Shown here piece by piece: positions 8,491-17,813 of a stretch of DNA of 64,000 bases; the stretch's first letter is position 1; each line of letters starts with the position of its first letter. The DNA is from an uncultured Lachnospiraceae bacterium (GTDB lineage Bacteria; Bacillota; Clostridia; Lachnospirales; Lachnospiraceae): positions 18,791-82,790 of the forward strand of contig CAOKPU010000004.1 in the NCBI GenBank assembly GCA_948470755.1, written 5' to 3'. The position numbers and the translations under genes are program-made. Below the pieces are notes generated by a model that saw only the letters and a program-made list of their open reading frames with translations, was not told the DNA's origin and did no database searches.

Positions 8491-10500
8491 ATGGGAAAAA
8501 ATTTATATATTGCGGAAAAACCCAGCGTGGCAAGGGAATTTGCAAAGGCTTTGAAATTAAATATGAGCAGTAAAGATGGGTATTTGGAATCCCAGGAAGC
8601 TATCGTTACCTGGTGCGTAGGGCATTTGGTTACGATGAGCTATCCGGAAGTATACGATGAAAAGTATAAACGTTGGTCTTTGGCAACGCTGCCGTTTATC
8701 CCACTGGAATTTAAATATGAAGTGATTGAAAATGTGAAAAAACAGTTTGGGATCGTGAGCGGGCTTCTCAACCGGCCGGATGTAAGTATGATCTATGTTT
8801 GTACGGATTCCGGGAGGGAGGGGGAATATATCTACCGTCTGGTGGAGCAACAGGCGGGGGTAAAAGGCAAGCAGCGCAAGAGGGTTTGGATCGATTCCCA
8901 GACGGAAGAAGAAATATTAAGGGGGATCAAGGAAGCAAAGGACTTAACGGAATATGATAATCTTAGTTCGGCGGCTTATCTAAGGGCCAAAGAAGATTAT
9001 TTGATGGGGATTAATTTTTCCCGTGTGCTGACCTTAAAGTATGGGAATGCCATAAAATCTTATTTGAAAACGGACAGGGCGGTAATTTCCGTAGGACGTG
9101 TGATGACTTGCGTGCTTGGGATGGTGGTCAACCGGGAAAGGGAGATCAGGGGATTCGTTAAAACATCCTTTTACCGTGTGGCTGCTTTGGTGGCGTCTGC
9201 GGAAGAAAAAGGCTTTGAATGTGAGTGGAAAGCGGTGGAGGGTACGAAGTATTATGCCTCACCGTTATTGTATAAAGAAAACGGGTTTAAAGAGAGAAAA
9301 ACAGCCGAAGAATTCGTTGCTTATTTGCAGGAAGGTTCCCCAATCCCGGAAGTGGAAGCGGTGGAAAAAAAGAAAGAGACGAAGAATCCCCCTCTTTTGT
9401 ACAACTTGGCAGAATTGCAAAATGACTGTTCCAAGTTATTTAAGATTAGCCCGGATGAAACGCTTAGGATCGTACAGGAATTATATGAAAAAAAAATGAC
9501 GACGTATCCAAGGACCGATGCCAGAGTATTATCGGGTGCGGCAGCCAAGGAGATTTATAAAAATATAAGCGGTTTAAGGAATTATGGGCATACAGCGGTA
9601 TTTGCCAATGAAATCCTAAAGGATCAGGGATATAAGAAAATTGCAAAGACAAGATATGTGAATGATAAGCAGATTACCGATCATTATGCGATTATCCCTA
9701 CCGGCCAGGGGCTTGGGAATCTGAACGGGTTAAGTGAAACGGCTGCCAGGGTTTATGAGATTATTGCCCGCAGATTTTTGAGCATCTTTTACCCGCCGGC
9801 TGTTTACCGGAAGATATCCCTTAGGATCAACATAAAAGAAGAGAAATTTTTTGCCAATTTTAAAGTGTTGGAGGAAGAGGGGTATTTAAAAGTGGCAGAG
9901 GCTTCTTTTTCCAAAAAGAAAGGGAAAGCGGAAAAAGATGACGGGGAAAATGGAGCGGCTGATATGAAAGACCCGGGATTCATCGCCATGATCCAGCGGT
10001 TAAAAAAGGGTTCTAAACTGGAGCTGAAAGGTTTGGAGATCAGGGAAGGGGAAACTTCGCCTCCCAAGCGGTATAATTCAGGCACGATGATTTTGACAAT
10101 GGAAAATGCAGGGCAGTTTATTGAGGACGAGGAGCTGCGTGCGCAGATAAAAGGAAGCGGAATCGGCACCTCAGCCACAAGGGCGGAAATTTTAAAAAAA
10201 CTGGTTAATATCCAATATTTGTCCTTGAATAAAAAAACTCAGATAATTACTCCTACGCTTATGGGTGAAATGGTGTACGATGTAGTGGCAGGCTCCATTA
10301 AACCGTTGCTGGACCCGGCTTTGACGGCGAGTTGGGAAAAAGGGCTGACGCTGGTGGCGAAAGGGGATATTACGGAAGAGGAGTATATGGCAAAATTGGA
10401 TGATTTTGTAAGCAGACGGACAAATATTGTAAAGCAGTTGGGAAATCAAGGTTTTTTATTCCGGCAGTTTGATAATGCTGCGGGAAATTACCGGAAATAA
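8491..10500 (+). CDS. topB: DNA topoisomerase III
   Basis: Type IA topoisomerase that decatenates single-stranded crossovers during replication and recombination. The Toprim domain opens with LYIAEKPSVA (first residues) and contains the acidic metal site CTDSGREGEY. The catalytic Tyr is in TTYPRTDAR (around residue 336), followed by the SIGTSATRA-like region near GSGIGTSATRAEIL. At 669 residues it fits TopB, with no zinc-finger tail. The chosen ATG 8491 gives the N-terminus usual for TopB (MGKNLYIAEKPS). In-frame ATG 8473 and TTG 8464 are alternatives, and none has a strong ribosome site. A truncated repeat lies directly upstream. Confidence 0.92.
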   Translation: MGKNLYIAEKPSVAREFAKALKLNMSSKDGYLESQEAIVTWCVGHLVTMSYPEVYDEKYKRWSLATLPFIPLEFKYEVIENVKKQFGIVSGLLNRPDVSMIYVCTDSGREGEYIYRLVEQQAGVKGKQRKRVWIDSQTEEEILRGIKEAKDLTEYDNLSSAAYLRAKEDYLMGINFSRVLTLKYGNAIKSYLKTDRAVISVGRVMTCVLGMVVNREREIRGFVKTSFYRVAALVASAEEKGFECEWKAVEGTKYYASPLLYKENGFKERKTAEEFVAYLQEGSPIPEVEAVEKKKETKNPPLLYNLAELQNDCSKLFKISPDETLRIVQELYEKKMTTYPRTDARVLSGAAAKEIYKNISGLRNYGHTAVFANEILKDQGYKKIAKTRYVNDKQITDHYAIIPTGQGLGNLNGLSETAARVYEIIARRFLSIFYPPAVYRKISLRINIKEEKFFANFKVLEEEGYLKVAEASFSKKKGKAEKDDGENGAADMKDPGFIAMIQRLKKGSKLELKGLEIREGETSPPKRYNSGTMILTMENAGQFIEDEELRAQIKGSGIGTSATRAEILKKLVNIQYLSLNKKTQIITPTLMGEMVYDVVAGSIKPLLDPALTASWEKGLTLVAKGDITEEEYMAKLDDFVSRRTNIVKQLGNQGFLFRQFDNAAGNYRK

Positions 10501-10541
10501 ACAAACAAAAGCGCAAAAACAGCTTAGAAAAGAGGGGCAAA

Positions 10542-11207
10542 ATGGAACAATGGAAAGTAAAAAATTTATACACGCTGCAGGAAACGATCGCAACTGCTTT
10601 GCTTAAAAAAAAGGAATATCCCTGGGAAGCCCTTGCGGAAATTAAAGATTTTATTTTGGAACTGGGAAAAAGCCTTCCGGAAGACAGGTTTGAAAAGAGA
10701 GGGGAAAATATCTGGGTGGCGAAATCGGCAGAAGTCTTCCCAAGCGCTTATATTGGAGGCCCGGCTATTATTGATGAAGAAGCGCAAATCCGCCACTGCG
10801 CTTTTATACGGGGAAGCGCAATTGTAGGCAAAGGGGCGGTAGTAGGCAATTCCACGGAACTGAAAAATGTGATTTTATTCAATAAAGTCCAGGTCCCCCA
10901 TTATAATTATGTGGGAGACAGCATTTTAGGATACAAAGCGCATATGGGCGCAGGCTCCATCACTTCCAATGTAAAAAGCGATAAAACTTTGGTTGTGGTA
11001 AAAGGAGGGGAAGAAGCCATGGAAACCGGGCTTAAGAAATTCGGCGCGATGTTGGGGGATTGTGTGGAAATAGGCTGCAATTCCGTATTGAATCCTGGAA
11101 CGGTTATAGGGAAAGGGGCCAGCGTATACCCGGTTTCCTCGGTAAGGGGGTATGTGCCGGAAAATAGCATCTATAAGCGCGAGGGAGGAATTGTGCTAAG
11201 GACATGA
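10542..11207 (+). CDS. Left-handed beta-helix (hexapeptide repeat) sugar-nucleotide transferase-like protein
   Basis: A 221-residue protein with a hexapeptide-repeat region (about 70-200) of the GlmU C-terminal type: many [I/V/L]-G-x repeats, and a loop with PHYNYVGDSILGY and the GAGSITSN motif, which in GlmU lines the acetyl-CoA site. It lacks the N-terminal uridylyltransferase domain of GlmU. Clostridial homologues are often labelled UDP-N-acetylglucosamine pyrophosphorylase-related. An acyltransferase or a sugar-nucleotide-binding role is plausible; the substrate is not evident. The start is supported by GAGGGGC a few bases upstream. It follows topB by 41 bases. Confidence 0.75.
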   Translation: MEQWKVKNLYTLQETIATALLKKKEYPWEALAEIKDFILELGKSLPEDRFEKRGENIWVAKSAEVFPSAYIGGPAIIDEEAQIRHCAFIRGSAIVGKGAVVGNSTELKNVILFNKVQVPHYNYVGDSILGYKAHMGAGSITSNVKSDKTLVVVKGGEEAMETGLKKFGAMLGDCVEIGCNSVLNPGTVIGKGASVYPVSSVRGYVPENSIYKREGGIVLRT

Positions 11208-11425
11208 CTGAAAAAGGCAGGGGATGCCGTTTTTGGCCTGTTATATCTGTTGCAAAAAATATAATATTATTTGAAAATATACTGGATTTTTTGCGGAAAG
11301 TATGCGAGAATTAAGGAAGCAGATAAGCCTTGCGGCAGTCTCTGAATATCCGCGCAAGCGCGTCTACCTGGCTCGTTGCCCGCGGGAATCAAATTCAAAA
11401 GTTACATATCGAAAGGAGTTTTCAC

Positions 11426-12118
11426 ATGATTTATTCGAAGGAAGTTGAAGAAATGTGTACAGTAGCACAGGGCGTAAATCACGGCTGTGCACCTATCCCG
11501 GAAGAAGCAAATTGGGTAAAGGTGAAAGAAGTAAAAGATATTTCCGGTTTAACACATGGTGTAGGCTGGTGCGCTCCTCAGCAGGGGGCTTGCAAGCTCA
11601 CATTGAATGTAAAGGAAGGCATCATTCAGGAAGCATTGGTAGAGACGATCGGGTGCTCCGGCATGACACATTCTGCAGCTATGGCAGCGGAAATTTTGCC
11701 AGGAAGAACAGTGATGGAGGCATTGAATACAGATCTTGTATGTGATGCGATCAATACTGCAATGAGAGAATTATTCTTACAGATTGTATACGGAAGAAGC
11801 CAGAGCGCATTCTCTGAAGACGGACTTCCTGTAGGCGCAGGCCTTGAGGATTTAGGGAAAGGGCTTAGAAGCCAGGTTGGTACGATGTATGGTACTTTAA
11901 AGAAAGGTCCCCGTTATCTTGAAATGGCTGAAGGATACGTAACAGGCATTGCATTGGATGCAGATGATCAGATTATTGGTTATCAGTTCGTAAGCCTCGG
12001 CAAAATGACAGATTTCATCAAAAAGGGCGATGACCCGAATACGGCATGGGAAAAAGCAAAAGGCCAGTATGGCCGTGTGGCGGATGCTGTTAAGATTATC
12101 GATCCGAGAGAAGAATAA
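11426..12118 (+). CDS. NifU/IscU-like protein, partner of GGGtGRT protein
   Basis: A 230-residue protein with an Fe-S scaffold-like arrangement: Cys49/Cys56, then Cys77 in IGCSGMTHSAAMAAE (compare GC-x-A-x-ASAS in NifU/IscU), then Cys106 in LVCDAI. Two further Cys lie at 11 and 21. The second half (about 150-230) is not part of the scaffold fold and is unassigned. The start is ATG 11426 behind a strong GAAAGGAG. It is followed 14 bases later by a GGGtGRT-family gene, a pairing known from anaerobic Firmicutes with no established function. Codon use looks smoother than in neighbouring genes, suggesting high expression. Cluster binding is inferred, not shown. Confidence 0.75.
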   Translation: MIYSKEVEEMCTVAQGVNHGCAPIPEEANWVKVKEVKDISGLTHGVGWCAPQQGACKLTLNVKEGIIQEALVETIGCSGMTHSAAMAAEILPGRTVMEALNTDLVCDAINTAMRELFLQIVYGRSQSAFSEDGLPVGAGLEDLGKGLRSQVGTMYGTLKKGPRYLEMAEGYVTGIALDADDQIIGYQFVSLGKMTDFIKKGDDPNTAWEKAKGQYGRVADAVKIIDPREE

Positions 12119-12132
12119 GGAGGACTTAAAAA

Positions 12133-13143
12133 ATGGCATTATTTGAATCATATGAAAGAAGAATTGATAAAATTAATTCCGTATTGAACAGCTACGGGAT
12201 CTCTTCTATCGAAGAAGCTGAAAAAATAACAAAAGATGCTGGGCTTAATGTTTATGACCAGATTAAGGGGATCCAGCCTATTTGTTTTGAAAATGCATGT
12301 TGGGCTTATATTGTAGGTGCGGCGATTGCGATTAAAAAAGGCTGCAGGAAAGCAGCGGATGCAGCGGCAGCGATCGGCGAAGGCCTTCAGGCATTCTGCA
12401 TCCCGGGATCTGTTGCGGATACACGTAAAGTAGGTCTTGGACATGGAAATCTTGGAAAGATGCTTTTGGAAGAAGAAACGGAATGCTTCTGTTTCCTGGC
12501 AGGGCATGAGTCTTTTGCAGCGGCAGAAGGCGCTATCGGTATTGCTGAGAAAGCGAATAAAGTACGTCAGAAACCTTTAAGGGTTATCCTGAACGGCCTT
12601 GGAAAAGATGCCGCCCAGGTAATTTCCAGGATCAACGGATTTACATTTGTAGAGACGGAATATGATCCTTATACGAATACGGTAAAAGAAGTTTACAGGA
12701 AATCCTATTCCGAAGGCCTCCGTGCAAAAGTAAACTGCTACGGAGCTAACGACGTATGCGAAGGCGTTGCGATTATGCACAAAGAAGGGGTTGACGTTTC
12801 TATTACCGGTAACTCTACCAATCCGACAAGGTTCCAGCATCCTGTTGCAGGTACATATAAAAAAGAATGCATCGAACAGGGCAAGAAATATTTCTCTGTT
12901 GCTTCCGGCGGCGGTACAGGGCGTACCCTTCATCCGGACAATATGGCGGCAGGCCCTGCTTCCTATGGTATGACAGATACGATGGGACGTATGCACTCCG
13001 ATGCGCAGTTTGCAGGATCTTCTTCCGTACCGGCCCATGTTGAGATGATGGGGCTTATCGGGGCAGGGAATAACCCGATGGTTGGTATGACGGTTGCCGT
13101 TGCCGTCTCCGTCCAGGAAGCGGCTGACGAAAACCGGTTCTAA
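12133..13143 (+). CDS. GGGtGRT family protein of unknown function
   Basis: A 336-residue protein carrying the family's naming motif GGGTGRT near residues 257-263, followed by a Gly/Ala/Met-rich conserved tail. Several Cys residues lie in the first half (for example CFENACWA and ECFCF) and could bind metal, but no known enzyme active site is recognised. No membrane segment or signal peptide is seen; it is probably cytoplasmic. AGGAGG precedes the ATG, and a strong terminator follows at 13182-13224, so the NifU-like gene and this gene form a two-gene operon. A function in cofactor or Fe-S metabolism is only suggested by the partner. Confidence 0.85.
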   Translation: MALFESYERRIDKINSVLNSYGISSIEEAEKITKDAGLNVYDQIKGIQPICFENACWAYIVGAAIAIKKGCRKAADAAAAIGEGLQAFCIPGSVADTRKVGLGHGNLGKMLLEEETECFCFLAGHESFAAAEGAIGIAEKANKVRQKPLRVILNGLGKDAAQVISRINGFTFVETEYDPYTNTVKEVYRKSYSEGLRAKVNCYGANDVCEGVAIMHKEGVDVSITGNSTNPTRFQHPVAGTYKKECIEQGKKYFSVASGGGTGRTLHPDNMAAGPASYGMTDTMGRMHSDAQFAGSSSVPAHVEMMGLIGAGNNPMVGMTVAVAVSVQEAADENRF

Positions 13144-13181
13144 GACTGGTTTGGGAAGTTCTAAGAAAACCCGTATTTTTC

Positions 13182-13224
13182 AGAGGCAACCAAGCCGCAA
13201 GATGGTTTGGCTGCCTCTTTTTTA
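13182..13224 (+). terminator. Intrinsic terminator of the NifU-like/GGGtGRT operon
   Basis: A 15-bp stem (AGAGGCAACCAAGCC with GGTTTGGCTGCCTCT, one mismatch and one G-T pair), a 7-base loop and a run of Ts. Confidence 0.9.
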
Positions 13225-13236
13225 CTTTACACAGTG

Positions 13237-13265
13237 TTGAATTTTTTCTGAATCTTTTGTAGAAT
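13237..13265 (+). promoter_or_regulatory. Promoter of the chemotaxis receptor gene
   Basis: TTGAAT (13237-13242) and TAGAAT (13260-13265) with a 17-base spacer, 60 bases before the start codon. This is a sigma-A pattern, not the sigma-28 pattern often seen for motility genes. Confidence 0.55.
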
Positions 13266-13325
13266 GTAAATAGTTTACTTTTAAGAAAATGATTCACTGC
13301 TTGATACACCGAAAGGAGCGGCAAA

Positions 13326-15011
13326 ATGAAAAAAGCAATCAACCAATCATTATTAACATTTATTTTAAACGGGATTTCTATTTTAGCGCTGGTTTTTATG
13401 GTGCTTTCCCTGTTGAGTTACAGCTATGCGAATAAAGAGCTGCAGCAGGCCAGCGAAGACAGGTTTGAACTGACTTATAATGCAAACCGGTTTATGAACG
13501 GTTCTGCCTATCTGACTAATGAGGTTCGCGCTTTTGCCGCAACGGGCATTCAGGAGCATTATGATAATTACTGGAATGAAGTCAATCATTTGAAAAACCG
13601 GGATATCGGAGTGGCTGCTATGCAGGAAATCGGCATTACGCCGGAGGAACAGGCAATGATTGATGAGATGTCATCCCTTTCCAACGAACTGGTCCCTTTG
13701 GAAGATGAGGCTATGAAAAATGTACAGGCGGGAAAGAGGGAAGAGGCGATTGCCTATGTATATGGAACGGATTACAATACTTCAATTGCCAAAATAAATT
13801 CTTTGAAAGAGCAGTTTTTGACAGGGTTGGATGCAAGGGCAAAGGAAGAAGTGGATAATTTATCGAAAAAGACGGAAATTATCAGTACGGCCATATTTGC
13901 AGCCGTTCTGGTAGTAGGGATCATGCAGCTTTTCAGTATGATTTTTATCAGAAAGAAAGTCCTGCGTCCGGTAATTGCAGTGAAGAAGCAAATGGGGGAG
14001 ATTTCCCAGGGAAATCTGTCGGCGGAGTTTTCACTTGAGTCCAATACTTCTGAAATTGGGATGCTTGTGGAATCCATTCATGAAACTAAGCGGGAATTGA
14101 AAAAATATATTCATGACATAGACTCAAAATTGAGCCAGATGGCCCATGGAAAAATGGATTTGGAGGTTGGGAATGATTATCGCGGCGAATTTCTTCCTAT
14201 CCAAAAAGCGATGCATCAGATTGTGGATTCATTGAACCGGGCCCTTTTGGGAATTAACTATACGGCCGGACAGGTTTCGGAGGAGTCTAAGAGGATGGCA
14301 TCCGATGCGGAGGTCCTTTCCAGCGGCGCAGTGGAACAAGCGTCCGCAGTAGAAGAATTGTCTGCAAGTATTCAGGAACTGGCCGGTCAAGTAGACCGTA
14401 CTTCTTCCGATGCGGAAGATGCCAGAAGATGTTCTACCGATGCGGCAAAACAACTTGATATCTGTAATCAGAAAATGGCAGACCTGACGGGAGCTATGGA
14501 GGAGATATCAAAGGCCTCCCAGCAAATCGGCGGGATTATCAAAACGATTGAGGATATTTCCTTCCAGACGAACCTGCTCGCATTAAACGCCGCCGTAGAA
14601 GCCGCACGTGCAGGAGAAGCGGGAAAGGGTTTTGCGGTTGTTGCGGATGAGGTGAAAAACCTGGCAAATAAGAGTTCGGATTCTGCAAAGGATATTACAG
14701 AGTTGATTGAAAATTCCATTATGCTGATACAGCATGGTTCTTCTTTATCGGAAGACACTACGGAGGCTCTTTCCATAGGAGTGCTTGGGGCAAGGAAGTC
14801 AACGGATTTGATGGAGAGGATTGCGGATTCTGCATCCCAGCAGTCCCGGTCGTTGCAACAGTTAACGCTTGGTATGGAGCAGATATCCGGAGTGGTGCAG
14901 ACGAATGCCGCGACGGCGGAAAAATCGGCAATATCTGCAAAAGATCTTTATAATCAGGCAGAGGAATTGAAAACTGCGATTCAGCAGTTCCAGCTTAGAG
15001 GACAGGCATAA
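13326..15011 (+). CDS. Methyl-accepting chemotaxis protein
   Basis: A 561-residue transmembrane receptor. An N-terminal membrane helix (about 8-30), an extracellular helical ligand-binding domain (about 32-185) and a second membrane helix (about 187-208) lead to a HAMP domain. The signalling domain carries the conserved hairpin tip [20 protein letters not shown] and [11 protein letters not shown]. It would signal through CheA/CheW, neither of which is encoded in the window. GAAAGGAGCGG precedes the ATG. It is flanked by terminators on both sides and is thus monocistronic. The ligand cannot be read from the sequence. Confidence 0.95.
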   Translation: MKKAINQSLLTFILNGISILALVFMVLSLLSYSYANKELQQASEDRFELTYNANRFMNGSAYLTNEVRAFAATGIQEHYDNYWNEVNHLKNRDIGVAAMQEIGITPEEQAMIDEMSSLSNELVPLEDEAMKNVQAGKREEAIAYVYGTDYNTSIAKINSLKEQFLTGLDARAKEEVDNLSKKTEIISTAIFAAVLVVGIMQLFSMIFIRKKVLRPVIAVKKQMGEISQGNLSAEFSLESNTSEIGMLVESIHETKRELKKYIHDIDSKLSQMAHGKMDLEVGNDYRGEFLPIQKAMHQIVDSLNRALLGINYTAGQVSEESKRMASDAEVLSSGAVEQASAVEELSASIQELAGQVDRTSSDAEDARRCSTDAAKQLDICNQKMADLTGAMEEISKASQQIGGIIKTIEDISFQTNLLALNAAVEAARAGEAGKGFAVVADEVKNLANKSSDSAKDITELIENSIMLIQHGSSLSEDTTEALSIGVLGARKSTDLMERIADSASQQSRSLQQLTLGMEQISGVVQTNAATAEKSAISAKDLYNQAEELKTAIQQFQLRGQA

Positions 15012-15113
15012 ACATATTATAACAAGAAAACAGGGGCGTGCGTATCATGTCGCAGCCGCCAAATGTATATGGAATGCAACGTTATATTCTGTAAGAAATA
15101 CCGGATATAGGCG

Positions 15114-15170
15114 GACGGTTTTTCTGCTTGATAAAACTTTAAAGAAAGCTTTGCAGAAAAACCGTCTTTT
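15114..15170 (+). terminator. Terminator between the chemotaxis receptor and the methionine synthase gene
   Basis: A perfect 14-bp inverted repeat (15114-15127 with 15153-15166), a 25-base loop and TTTT. The intergenic stretch 15012-15316 otherwise shows no gene and no recognisable cobalamin, SAM or T-box leader motif. Confidence 0.7.
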
Positions 15171-15316
15171 CATGTCTGAAAATACAGCAAGGATCATTGG
15201 AAGCCGCGGCAAATAGGCAGTTGCGAAAAAGCAGGGGAATAGAGGCATGGCTGGGTTAGGATGATTGTATAGCGGCATAAAGCTTATATGGATATGGAAA
15301 GGGTTTATTTTGTAAA

Positions 15317-17752
15317 ATGACAAGGGAAGAATTTCAGGAACTGGTAAAAGGACGCCCGGTTTATCTTGACGGGGCTACGGGATCGAATTTATTAAAAAGA
15401 GGAATGCCGGCCGGCGTCTGTCCGGAAGAATGGATTTTAGGACACAGGGATGTACTTATCGGCCTGCAGAAAGAATTTGTGGAAGCCGGGAGCAACATTA
15501 TTTATGCGCCTACCTTTTCGGCGAACGCTGTGAAACTAAAAGAATACGGGCTGGCGGAAAAGATTGGGCAAATGAACCGGGAGCTTGTTGCCGTTTCTAA
15601 GGAAGCGGCGGCGGGGAAATGTCTGGTGGCCGGCGACCTGACGATGACAGGCGAGCAGCTTTCCCCTATGGGGACAATGGATTTTGAAGAGTTGGTTGAT
15701 ATATATAAAGAACAGATTGCTTATCTGGCAGAGGCAGGAGTGGATCTTCTGGTTATAGAGACGATGATGAGCCTGCAGGAAAGCCGTGCGGCGTTGATTG
15801 CGGCAAAGGAAAGCTGTGATCTTCCGGTTATGGTAACGATGACTTTTGAAGCGGATGGACGTACTCTTTACGGGACCGATGCAAAGACGGCGGCAATTGT
15901 ATTGGAGAGCCTTGGGGCCAGCGCCGTAGGGGCCAATTGTTCTACCGGCCCGGATAAAATGGTTGATATTGTCCGCACAATGGCCGAAGCAACATCCATC
16001 CCTATTATTGCAAAGCCTAATGCCGGGCTGCCTTTTCTGGATGCGGAAGGGAATACCGTATATGATATGGACAGCAGTGTTTTTGCAGTGGAAATGGCGC
16101 AATTGGTAGAAGCCGGAGCCTCTATTTTAGGAGGCTGTTGCGGCACCACGCCGGAATTTATAGAAAAGCTTCATAAACAGACACGGAAAATGAAAATTGC
16201 CCAGCGAAAAAAACCGGAGAAGCGATATTTGACTTCGGAGCGGAAAACGGTGGAATTTGGGCTGGATGATAACTTTATTATTGTGGGGGAACGTATTAAC
16301 CCTACAGGAAAAAAGAAACTTCAGGCTTCGCTGCGGGAAGGGAACCTGGATATGGTCTTACAGTTTGCGCAGGAACAGGAAGCCTGCGGGGCCGGCATCT
16401 TAGACATTAATATGGGGATGGGAGGCATTGATGAAAAGCAGATGATGTTGGCCGCCCTGGAAGAGATTGCAGGAGTGACTTCTTTGCCCTTGTCTATTGA
16501 CTCCAGCCATTTGGATGTGTTGGAAGCGGCTTTAAGGAGGTATCCGGGGAGGGCATTGATTAATTCGATATCGTATGAAAAGATAAAATTTGAGAACCTG
16601 CTTCCTCTTGCCAGGAAATACGGGGCTATGTTTATCCTGCTGCCGTTGTCCGACAAAGGGCTGCCGGAGGATTTGAATGAAAAGAAGGAAATTATCCATA
16701 AGATAGCGGACAGGGCTAAAGAGCTTGGGATGCATAAAAACGATATTGTAGTGGATGGCCTGGTGACGACCGTAGGGGCAAATAAAATGGCGGCTTTGGA
16801 AACACTGGAAACGATCCGTTATTGTAAAGAAATGGGATATGCCACGGTATGCGGCCTTTCCAATATATCTTTCGGCCTGCCGGAGAGGGGGTATGTAAAC
16901 GCCGTATTTTTGGCGATGGCGATTCAGGAAGGCCTGACGATGGCAATTGCCAATCCCTCCCAGGAATTGCTGGTGAGCAGCGCTTTTGCGGCCGATTTGC
17001 TGCTTGGCAAACCAGAGGCCGATATCCGTTATATCCGGCAGATGGATGGGAGTGGACAAAAAATCCAAAAACAGGGGAAGCCCCCGCTGGAGATAAAGGA
17101 AATACCTAAAGAAGAGAAAGCCGCCTGGAAAGTGCGAGAAGACGTTTTAAAAGGGAATAAGAAGAAAATTACGGATGATACAAAACATGCTTTAGCCCAG
17201 GGATTGAAACCGACGGAGATATTAAATGACTGCCTTCTTCCGGCTATTAATGAAGTGGGCGACCTTTTTGACAAAGGGAAATATTTTCTTCCCCAACTGA
17301 TCGCAGGGGCAGAGGCAATGAAATTGGCGATTGAATATTTGGAGCCGATGCTTGGGAAGGCGGAGAAAAAGAAGGAAATGCCTACAATCGTGATTGCTAC
17401 AGTGGAAGGGGATATCCATGATATCGGAAAGAACCTGGTTGCCCTGATGTTGAAAAATTACGGGTTCCGTGTTATCGACCTGGGAAAAGATGTTCCGGGA
17501 GAAGAGATCATAAAGGCGGCAAAAGAACATAAGGCCAGCGTGATTGCCCTTTCCGCCCTTATGACGACAACGATGCAGGAGATGAAGAAAGTGATCGCTT
17601 GTGCCAAAGAAGAGAAAGTAGAGGCAAAGGTGATTATCGGAGGTGCGGTCATTACCCAGGATTATGCGGATGAGATCGGAGCAGACGGTTATTCCAAGGA
17701 TGCGGCGGATGCAGTAAAGCTGACCAAAAGGATTCTCCACATGGAAAACTGA
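15317..17752 (+). CDS. Cobalamin-dependent methionine synthase-like protein lacking the reactivation domain
   Basis: An 811-residue protein with the modules of MetH in order. The homocysteine-binding domain (about 1-290) has zinc Cys in GANCS and GGCCGT. The pterin-binding domain (about 315-570) includes IDINMGMG and IDSS. A B12 cap (about 600-685) and a B12-binding domain with the axial His in DIHDIGKN (about 698-705) follow. It should transfer a methyl group from methyl-tetrahydrofolate through cob(I)alamin to homocysteine. Full MetH has a further 300 or more residues that reactivate cobalamin with SAM; that domain is absent, as in many anaerobes. The start at ATG 15317 has only a weak ribosome site. 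It may be the first gene of a run into ilvB. Confidence 0.88.
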   Translation: MTREEFQELVKGRPVYLDGATGSNLLKRGMPAGVCPEEWILGHRDVLIGLQKEFVEAGSNIIYAPTFSANAVKLKEYGLAEKIGQMNRELVAVSKEAAAGKCLVAGDLTMTGEQLSPMGTMDFEELVDIYKEQIAYLAEAGVDLLVIETMMSLQESRAALIAAKESCDLPVMVTMTFEADGRTLYGTDAKTAAIVLESLGASAVGANCSTGPDKMVDIVRTMAEATSIPIIAKPNAGLPFLDAEGNTVYDMDSSVFAVEMAQLVEAGASILGGCCGTTPEFIEKLHKQTRKMKIAQRKKPEKRYLTSERKTVEFGLDDNFIIVGERINPTGKKKLQASLREGNLDMVLQFAQEQEACGAGILDINMGMGGIDEKQMMLAALEEIAGVTSLPLSIDSSHLDVLEAALRRYPGRALINSISYEKIKFENLLPLARKYGAMFILLPLSDKGLPEDLNEKKEIIHKIADRAKELGMHKNDIVVDGLVTTVGANKMAALETLETIRYCKEMGYATVCGLSNISFGLPERGYVNAVFLAMAIQEGLTMAIANPSQELLVSSAFAADLLLGKPEADIRYIRQMDGSGQKIQKQGKPPLEIKEIPKEEKAAWKVREDVLKGNKKKITDDTKHALAQGLKPTEILNDCLLPAINEVGDLFDKGKYFLPQLIAGAEAMKLAIEYLEPMLGKAEKKKEMPTIVIATVEGDIHDIGKNLVALMLKNYGFRVIDLGKDVPGEEIIKAAKEHKASVIALSALMTTTMQEMKKVIACAKEEKVEAKVIIGGAVITQDYADEIGADGYSKDAADAVKLTKRILHMEN

Positions 17753-17813
17753 AAAGGCAGGCCCTTGGATTATTGCCTATAGGAATAAATTTCAGAAAGT
17801 CGAGGAGAGATGG

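Noticed and set aside
15171-15316. A cobalamin or SAM riboswitch or T-box leader upstream of the methionine synthase-like gene
   Set aside because: No conserved box of these classes was found; only a terminator hairpin and unstructured sequence.
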